Of a stretch of 10,778 bases of DNA, positions 6,294 through 10,778 are shown in pieces. Position 1 is the stretch's first letter. Every line of letters begins with the position of its first letter. The DNA comes from Phycisphaerales bacterium (lineage in GTDB: Bacteria > Planctomycetota > Phycisphaerae > Tepidisphaerales > Tepidisphaeraceae). The notes beneath the pieces are model-generated. The model searched no databases and had not been told where the DNA came from. It saw only the letters and a list, made by a program, of their open reading frames with translations. The stretch is from the NCBI GenBank assembly GCA_028288875.1, contig JAQGHK010000546.1, forward strand, positions 1 through 10,778, in the 5' to 3' direction. Made by a program: the position numbers and the translations under genes.

Positions 6294-7607
6294 ATGGACT
6301 CATTTCTAATTCAAGGCGGCCAGAAACTGACCGGCACGGTCGATGTTTCGGGCGCGAAGAACGCCGCCCTGCCGATCCTCTCCGCTTGCCTGATGGCCCG
6401 TGGCGTCACCACGCTGCACGGCGTGCCACGGCTGTCTGATATTGATTCAATGATCGACCTGCTGCGTGAGCTCGGTTGCCGAGTCGAACGTCAAGCGAAT
6501 GCAAATACACCTGCCCATGGTGGTCCGGCACTCAATGGTCCACTCCAGGTTGAAGTGACCGACGCCGGACAGAGCGAAGCCGGCTACGACATCGTCAGCA
6601 AGATGCGGGCGAGCATCAGCGTCCTGGGCCCGCTGCTCGCCAGCCGCGGTAAGGCTGTCGTAAGTTTGCCCGGCGGCTGCGCGATCGGCGACCGGCCGGT
6701 CGATCTGCACCTTCGCGGGTTGCGGAAACTTGGCGCGACCTTCGACCTCAACGGCGGCAACATCGTCGGCACGGTCAACGGTCGCCTCAAAGGCGCCCGC
6801 ATGTACCTCGGCGGCGCGGCCGGCCCGACGGTGCTCGGCACGATCAACGTCATGTGCGCCGCGGCCTTGGCTGAAGGCGAAACCGTCATCGTCGGCGCCG
6901 CCTGCGAGCCGGAAGTTACCGACACCGCTAACCTGCTCAACAAGATGGGCGCCAAGATCACCGGCCACGGCACGCCGGAGATCAAGATCGAAGGCGTCGA
7001 CCGATTGAACGGTACAGAACACCGCATCATCCCCGACCGCATCGAGGCCGCCACCTTCATCATCGCCGCGGCCATGACTGACGGCGATCTGAAGCTCACC
7101 AACTGCAACCTGAATCACCTGGTGGCCGTCGTTGATCAGCTTGAAAACATCGGCGTGAAGCTCGAAGAGAAGGACGGCGTCGTCCGCGTCACCCGCGCGG
7201 GCGGCAAGCTGAAACCCGTCGAGCTCACCACGCAGCCGTATCCCGGCTTCCCGACCGACGTGCAGGCCCAGTTGGTCGCCCTGCTTTGCCTCGCCGACGG
7301 CATGAGCGTCATCGGTGAACGCATTTTTCCAGAACGCTTCCTGCACCTGGGCGAACTGAATCGCATGGGCGCTCATGTCCGCAAGGAAGGCGCGACCGCG
7401 TTCATCCACGGCGTCGATCGCCTGCAGGGCGCGACCGTGATGGCCAGCGATCTTCGCGCCAGTGCCGCTCTGGTGCTGGCCGGACTGGTGGCCAAGGGAA
7501 CGACCAAGATCAACCGCGTTTATCACATTGATCGTGGCTACGAAAAGATTGAGCAGAAGTTGAATGCCGTTGGTGCTCGCATCGAGCGCGTGAACGAAAA
7601 GAACTAA
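6294..7607 (+). CDS. murA: UDP-N-acetylglucosamine 1-carboxyvinyltransferase (MurA)
   Basis: Transfers the enolpyruvyl group of phosphoenolpyruvate to UDP-GlcNAc in the cytoplasm, the first committed step of peptidoglycan synthesis. 437 residues, slightly longer than the 419 of E. coli MurA. Key residues are all present: Lys22-Asn23 in SGAKNAALPIL, the catalytic loop cysteine Cys129 in LPGGCAIGDRPVDLHL (equivalent to E. coli Cys115, hence the fosfomycin-sensitive Cys type), Asp322 in FPTDVQAQ (Asp305 equivalent) and Arg388 in SDLRASAALVLAG (Arg397 equivalent). A short insertion around residues 66-84 (RQANANTPAHGGPALNG) accounts for some of the extra length. It stands 210 bases after the AEC gene and 88 bases before the outer-membrane protein gene. 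Its presence shows the host makes a conventional peptidoglycan precursor. Confidence 0.97.
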   Translation: MDSFLIQGGQKLTGTVDVSGAKNAALPILSACLMARGVTTLHGVPRLSDIDSMIDLLRELGCRVERQANANTPAHGGPALNGPLQVEVTDAGQSEAGYDIVSKMRASISVLGPLLASRGKAVVSLPGGCAIGDRPVDLHLRGLRKLGATFDLNGGNIVGTVNGRLKGARMYLGGAAGPTVLGTINVMCAAALAEGETVIVGAACEPEVTDTANLLNKMGAKITGHGTPEIKIEGVDRLNGTEHRIIPDRIEAATFIIAAAMTDGDLKLTNCNLNHLVAVVDQLENIGVKLEEKDGVVRVTRAGGKLKPVELTTQPYPGFPTDVQAQLVALLCLADGMSVIGERIFPERFLHLGELNRMGAHVRKEGATAFIHGVDRLQGATVMASDLRASAALVLAGLVAKGTTKINRVYHIDRGYEKIEQKLNAVGARIERVNEKN

Positions 7608-7684
7608 GGGAATTCCAGACATCAGCTTCGCGAGTTGCTGGTTGCTGGACACAAGTTTGCTGTTTGTATTGCAATTGTCGTAAG

Positions 7685-7689
7685 AAAGG
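7685..7689 (+). promoter_or_regulatory. Ribosome binding site of the outer-membrane barrel gene
   Basis: AAAGG six bases before the ATG at 7696; same motif and spacing as at the OprB-type porin. Confidence 0.65.
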
Positions 7690-7695
7690 CCGTTT

Positions 7696-8607
7696 ATGTC
7701 CCGCCGCAACCGTTTGATCGCCCCGTTGGCCGCCTGCATGTTCACCGGCTCGGGCATTGCCCTGGCCGAAACCACCACGGCCCCCGTCACGCCGGATACC
7801 ACGTTCATTCTCGGCGGCGGCGCGAGCTATGCCTTTGATGCCGACCTGCACGACAACGGCGGCTCGTTCTCCGTCTTCCGCTCGGACGGCACGGTGACGA
7901 TGAAGAACGTCCTGTCGGAGACGTCGAACTTCTCGATCAGCGTCGGCGGCGAATACAGCCACTACTTCTTCCGCAACATCGCGGCCGCGCCGGGCAGCGA
8001 CGGGTCGGACTCGCTGGATGTCTACCAGTTCGACATCCGGCCCACCTACACGATGTACTTTAACGATCACCTTGCCGCGTTCGGCGGCCTGACGCTCACG
8101 GCGGCGGGCATGTCGCAGGCGGACTTCGGCGATTCCATATCGTACGGCGTGTTCGGCGGCGTGAATTACCGCCTGGCCTCGGGTCTGTGGGTGGGTGCGG
8201 GCGTGGGTGTTACTACCCAGTTGGAAGACAACCCATTCTTCGTTCCGATCTTCACGTTGAACTGGCAGGCCACGCCCGAGTTGCTGGTCGCCTCCGACGG
8301 CCTGGGTGTGAAGGCGACGTACAAACTGGATGAAGGCTGGTCGGTGTACGCACGGGCTCGCTACGAGTTCCGCCAGTTCCGCCTCGACGGCAACGAAGTG
8401 ATCGATAACGGCGTGTTGACGGATCAGTCGGTCCCGATCACCGTTGGTGTTACTTATGACGTTGGCGATGGTCTGAAAGTGTCTGCGGACGCAGGCGTCG
8501 TGGCCTATCGCCGGCTCGACTTCACTGAATCGAATGGCCATCAGGCCGGTGCCGATGAATCAGACGCGGCTGCGTTTTTGAGCTTCGACGTCACCTATTC
8601 GTTCTGA
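7696..8607 (+). CDS. Predicted outer-membrane beta-barrel protein, function unknown
   Basis: 303 residues. A signal peptide (MSRRNRLIAPLAACMFTGSG, cleavage about residue 24 after ALA) is followed by alternating polar and aromatic strands typical of a barrel, for example FSISVGGEYSHYFF, FDIRPTYTMYF, SISYGVFGGVNYRL and WSVYARARYEFRQF. The last residues FDVTYSF end in phenylalanine, the usual recognition signal for outer-membrane insertion. It resembles the loosely defined transporter/barrel proteins common in Planctomycetota (possibly DUF6268-like), but I recognise no specific family. It sits between murA and dnaA with its own ribosome site and an 88-base leader region containing a TTGCTGG direct repeat. 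Barrel topology is well supported; the biological role is unknown. Confidence 0.8.
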   Translation: MSRRNRLIAPLAACMFTGSGIALAETTTAPVTPDTTFILGGGASYAFDADLHDNGGSFSVFRSDGTVTMKNVLSETSNFSISVGGEYSHYFFRNIAAAPGSDGSDSLDVYQFDIRPTYTMYFNDHLAAFGGLTLTAAGMSQADFGDSISYGVFGGVNYRLASGLWVGAGVGVTTQLEDNPFFVPIFTLNWQATPELLVASDGLGVKATYKLDEGWSVYARARYEFRQFRLDGNEVIDNGVLTDQSVPITVGVTYDVGDGLKVSADAGVVAYRRLDFTESNGHQAGADESDAAAFLSFDVTYSF

Positions 8608-8651
8608 TCCAAGACCTCATCCAAAGCCCCTGAAAAGGCCATCGAACAAAG

Positions 8652-8660
8652 TTTTCCACA
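8652..8660 (+). promoter_or_regulatory. DnaA-box-like site
   Basis: TTTTCCACA fits the relaxed consensus TTWTNCACA exactly and differs from TTATCCACA by one base. It lies 421 bases before the dnaA start, next to the AT-rich patch. It may serve origin binding or dnaA autoregulation. Confidence 0.45.
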
Positions 8661-8780
8661 GTTGTCGCACAGTCCGGTAAATTCGGGGACAACGCGTTGA
8701 AAACAAATTTCTAAAGTTCCAGCGGCACGGCGGGCATGGGTAATCGTGTGCTGTGCATGAGAAATCCAATAAGATCGTGC

Positions 8781-8809
8781 TTGATACGCCTGTCACGACG
8801 GGCTATTTT
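8781..8809 (+). promoter_or_regulatory. Candidate sigma70-type promoter for dnaA
   Basis: TTGATA (8781-8786, five of six), a 17-base spacer, then TATTTT (8804-8809, four of six). This is the best promoter match seen in the gap. Transcription would begin near 8816 and give a leader of about 265 bases containing three small hairpins. Confidence 0.4.
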
Positions 8810-9066
8810 CTGAACCATCAATGGACGATTCGGATGGCGGAATGGGACGCGGACTGGGAAGGCCGCTGAGCATTCAATGAACGCCTGCCCGACCGGCTCT
8901 TCAAGCGAGCCGGCTCTCACTTCAAGGACGAAGACCTCACGGATGAGTTGTTGACTTGTGGCCACGGCCGCTGGGGAAGCCTTTTCGCGTTGTTTGCGAA
9001 CGGGACAGCGGCAGGTCGGCCGAGCCTGCGATTGCGACACTCCTGTCGTAATTGTGGTCCGGCCCC

Positions 9067-9074
9067 GGAAGGAG
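9067..9074 (+). promoter_or_regulatory. Strong ribosome binding site that fixes the dnaA GTG start
   Basis: GGAAGGAG six bases before GTG at 9081. The in-frame ATG at 8958 would add 41 residues with no resemblance to DnaA domain I and has no comparable site. Confidence 0.85.
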
Positions 9075-9080
9075 CGCTTT

Positions 9081-10631
9081 GTGAGCTTTCTCGCCATTGA
9101 CGATTCGCAGTTGTCTCGTCTCACCCAGGCCATTCAGGATCGCGTCGGTCATCAGCGGTATCAGGTCTGGTTCAGCAACTCGACTCGCTTTGACCTGAAG
9201 CATGACACGCTCGAGATCAACGTCCCCAACGACTTCATCAGTGATTGGATCGGCGCCCACTTCTCACGGACGATTCAGGAAGCGGCCCACGAAGTGATCG
9301 GCAGCCCATTGGCCGTCCGGTTCAACGTCATGCCACAACTGTTTGAGGGCGGCCGCCTCAAGGCCAATCCGGACGCCGCCGCCGGTGCCCCGCAGCGCGA
9401 TAAATACGTCGCCGCCGCCCGCCCTGCCAAGGCGTCTGTATCGAAAGCCTTGGCTTTCGGTGTAACGGCCAGCCCGATGCCCGCTTCGATCGATCGTGAC
9501 ATCGCCGCTCCCTCGCATCAAGGCCCCCGTCGCGATGGCGCGGCCAACCAAGTCACCAACCAGCAGCCGCGCCTTCGCCAGGATCTGGAATCGTTCATCG
9601 TCGGCTCGAGCAATCAGCTGGCCTTTGATGCGGCCAAGTACGTCTCGGAATTCCCGGGCGCTCAATACAACCCCCTGTTCATCCACGGCGCCTGCGGCCT
9701 GGGCAAAACCCACCTGCTGCAAGGCCTGTGCAAGAAGTTCATCAACCATCACCCCAGCAAGAAGTGGGCGTACCTCACCGGCGAGGAGTTCACCAATGAA
9801 TTCCTGCTCGCGCTGCGGAACAACCGCATCGAGAGCTTCCGCCGCAAGATGCGCGAGCTGGATCTGCTGGTGATCGACGACGTCCACTTCCTCGGCGGCA
9901 AGAAGGCCACGCAGGAAGAGTTCCTTCACACGTTCAACGCCATCGAAGCCATGGGCAAGCAGGTCGTGCTCGTCAGCGACGAGCATCCCAAGCTCATCAG
10001 CGAGTTCGGCGAGAGCCTGATCAACCGCTTCGTCAGCGGCATGGTCGTCCGCATCGACACGCCGAACGTCGCCATGCGTCAGCAACTGCTGCGGGCCATG
10101 AGCCTGAAGCAGCGGCTGGTGCTCAGCGATGAAGTGATCGAATGGGTCGCCAAGCGCGTCACGCAGAATGTGCGTGAACTGGAAGGCGCGGTCTGCCGCA
10201 TCGGCGCGCACATCCGCCTGACCGGCCGCGTGGCCGACATCAGCCTGGCCCAGGAAGCCCTCGGCGACCTCGACCGCCAGCTGGTGGCCCCCGTGAAGCC
10301 CGAGCACGTGCTCACCGGCGTGTGCGCCTACTTCGGCCTGGACATGAAGGACCTGATGTCCGGCCGCCGCCAGCGCACCATCAGCCTCGCCCGCAGCGTG
10401 GCGATGTACCTGATCCGCAAGACCAGCAAGCTCAGCTTCCCGGAAATCGCCGGCAAGATGGGCAAGCGGAACCACAGCACGGTGATCAGCGCCTGCCGGC
10501 GCATTGAAAAGGCCGCGTCGAAAAACGAACGCCTCGCCTGGAGCAGCAGCGTCGGCGACCGCGACGAAGAAGCCGTTGAAATGCTGCAACGCCTGGAAGA
10601 ACAGGCCCGCGCGGCGAGCTGCTGTGCTTGA
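9081..10631 (+). CDS. dnaA: Chromosomal replication initiator protein DnaA
   Basis: 516 residues from a GTG start. DnaA binds origin boxes, melts DNA and loads the replicative helicase. Domain I covers about 1-90 (RYQVWFSNSTRFD, NDFISDWIGAHF), and a variable low-complexity domain II about 91-160. Domain III is the AAA+ ATPase: Walker A GACGLGKT (203-210), Walker B LLVIDD (262-267), sensor 1 SDEHPK (299-304), an arginine-finger candidate Arg316 in LINRF, and NVRELEGAV (363-371). Domain IV is the DNA-binding helix-turn-helix (about 432-475): Arg438 fits the minor-groove arginine, but the signature reads GKRNHSTV (461-468) where most DnaA proteins have GGRDHTTV or GGRDHSTV. The protein ends in a charged tail finishing SCCA. 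No dnaN follows within the window; a strong hairpin lies 49 bases after the stop, so the gene is probably transcribed alone. Confidence 0.97.
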   Translation: MSFLAIDDSQLSRLTQAIQDRVGHQRYQVWFSNSTRFDLKHDTLEINVPNDFISDWIGAHFSRTIQEAAHEVIGSPLAVRFNVMPQLFEGGRLKANPDAAAGAPQRDKYVAAARPAKASVSKALAFGVTASPMPASIDRDIAAPSHQGPRRDGAANQVTNQQPRLRQDLESFIVGSSNQLAFDAAKYVSEFPGAQYNPLFIHGACGLGKTHLLQGLCKKFINHHPSKKWAYLTGEEFTNEFLLALRNNRIESFRRKMRELDLLVIDDVHFLGGKKATQEEFLHTFNAIEAMGKQVVLVSDEHPKLISEFGESLINRFVSGMVVRIDTPNVAMRQQLLRAMSLKQRLVLSDEVIEWVAKRVTQNVRELEGAVCRIGAHIRLTGRVADISLAQEALGDLDRQLVAPVKPEHVLTGVCAYFGLDMKDLMSGRRQRTISLARSVAMYLIRKTSKLSFPEIAGKMGKRNHSTVISACRRIEKAASKNERLAWSSSVGDRDEEAVEMLQRLEEQARAASCCA

Positions 10632-10656
10632 GATCAGTCCGATGAACGTTTGAGTG

Positions 10657-10673
10657 TCGGTCGTCGTGACCGA
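10657..10673 (+). other. Small hairpin after dnaA
   Basis: TCGGTC (10657-10662) and GACCGA (10668-10673) form a perfect 6-base stem with a GTCGT loop, 25 bases after the dnaA stop. It may act with the larger hairpin that follows. Confidence 0.45.
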
Positions 10674-10680
10674 AATTGTG

Positions 10681-10719
10681 GTGTCGTCGCCGCATGAAGT
10701 TCTCTTGCGGCGGCGACAC
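10681..10719. terminator. Strong hairpin downstream of dnaA, probable terminator
   Basis: Arms GTGTCGTCGCCGCA (10681-10694) and TGCGGCGGCGACAC (10706-10719) pair at 13 of 14 positions, the exception being a G-T pair, around an 11-base loop. No T-run follows, as is common for hairpin terminators in GC-rich genomes. It could work in either direction. Confidence 0.6.
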
Positions 10720-10766
10720 GCTGTGTGGCCATCATGAAGAACAGTCCTGTTTCCGTCTCGCTCTAC

Positions 10767-10778
10767 AGATCGGAAGAG
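10767..10778 (+). other. Sequencing-adapter remnant at the contig end
   Basis: The final 12 bases AGATCGGAAGAG are identical to the start of the Illumina TruSeq adapter and lie exactly at the end of the window, so they are almost certainly untrimmed adapter and not genome. An ATG at 10734 opens a frame (MKNSPVSVSLY) that runs into the adapter. It has no ribosome site and cannot be called a gene. Confidence 0.92.

Larger units (their letters stand above)
8608..9080. other. 473-base gene-free region upstream of dnaA (control region; weak oriC candidate)
   Basis: No convincing gene on either strand. From left to right: a DnaA-box match (8652-8660); the perfect palindrome CAACGCGTTG (8690-8699); an 80% A/T stretch TTGAAAACAAATTTCTAAAG (8697-8716) that stands out in this GC-rich DNA; an 8-of-9 DnaA-box match TGTGCATGA (8752-8760); a candidate promoter (8781-8809); a hairpin with 7-base arms CCGGCTC/GAGCCGG (8893-8899, 8907-8913); two small hairpins nearer the gene (GCAGG/CCTGC at 9011-9029 and CGACA/TGTCG at 9035-9048); and the dnaA ribosome site. 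An origin next to dnaA is common, but this region lacks a cluster of boxes. Confidence 0.5.

Noticed and set aside
6447..7808. Minus-strand open frame (453 residues) opposite murA
   Set aside because: murA on the other strand has every catalytic residue; the antisense product is low-complexity and has no recognisable domain.
7510..8541. Minus-strand open frame (343 residues) opposite the barrel gene
   Set aside because: No signal or domain; the plus-strand product has a signal peptide and C-terminal phenylalanine.
8821..8880. 19-codon plus-strand frame (MDDSDGGMGRGLGRPLSIQ) as a leader peptide for dnaA
   Set aside because: No ribosome site and no feature such as regulatory codon runs.
8711..9133. 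Minus-strand open frame (140 residues) in the dnaA upstream gap
   Set aside because: Overlaps the dnaA start and ribosome site, with Arg-rich composition and no domain; more likely chance.
9264..10589. Minus-strand open frame (441 residues) opposite dnaA
   Set aside because: Ala/Asp/His/Val-rich shadow of an unmistakable DnaA.
10734..10778. Start of a new gene at the right edge
   Set aside because: Only 11 genomic codons before adapter sequence and no ribosome site.
1..10778. CRISPR array, transposase, tRNA/rRNA, toxin-antitoxin or phage-defence genes
   Set aside because: No regularly spaced repeats, recombinase motifs, RNA genes or defence-type domains could be seen on either strand.

Overview
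The window is GC-rich bacterial chromosome that carries six intact protein genes and one that is cut by the left edge. Two predicted outer-membrane barrels, a periplasmic iron-binding-type protein and murA point to a Gram-negative (diderm) cell wall. Protein style, GC-rich coding sequence and degenerate GCAGATGGAC-type intergenic repeats suggest an environmental Planctomycetota-like bacterium, possibly Phycisphaerae. That taxonomic guess is inference, since no rRNA is present. The last 12 bases match the start of the Illumina TruSeq adapter exactly, so the window appears to be a whole contig from a metagenome or draft assembly, ending at position 10766 in real sequence.

Left part (1-4904) is an iron-uptake block. 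On the minus strand an imelysin/EfeO-like periplasmic protein (3414-2350) is followed by an FTR1-family ferric-iron permease with a long periplasmic N-terminal region (2249 to beyond 1). A GC-rich hairpin lies in the 100-base gap between them. Divergent from this pair is an OprB-type outer-membrane porin (3522-4904). The 107-base shared control region holds a perfect 9-base inverted repeat, a 10-base palindrome and a weak Fur-like match that overlaps a candidate promoter for the iron genes. Together they could form a route for inorganic iron through the outer membrane, periplasm and inner membrane.

Middle part (4905-7607): after the porin lies a 164-base nested palindrome (4911-5074) made of degenerate 10-base units, with a terminator-like inner stem and T-run. 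It ends 10 bases before an AEC-family (auxin efflux carrier/malate permease type) transporter at 5085-6083. A 210-base gap with no gene and no strong signal follows, then murA (6294-7607), the first committed step of peptidoglycan synthesis.

Right part (7608-10778): a predicted outer-membrane beta-barrel protein of unknown role (7696-8607), a 473-base gene-free stretch, then dnaA (9081-10631, GTG start). The gap contains an AT-rich patch, one relaxed-consensus DnaA box, a plausible sigma70-type promoter and several hairpins. It is a candidate dnaA control region and a weak candidate for oriC. A strong hairpin follows dnaA, so dnaA is probably transcribed alone. No RNA gene, insertion sequence, CRISPR array or clear defence system was seen. 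The most novel-looking items are the iron/porin divergon, the nested palindrome and an altered DNA-reading motif in DnaA.
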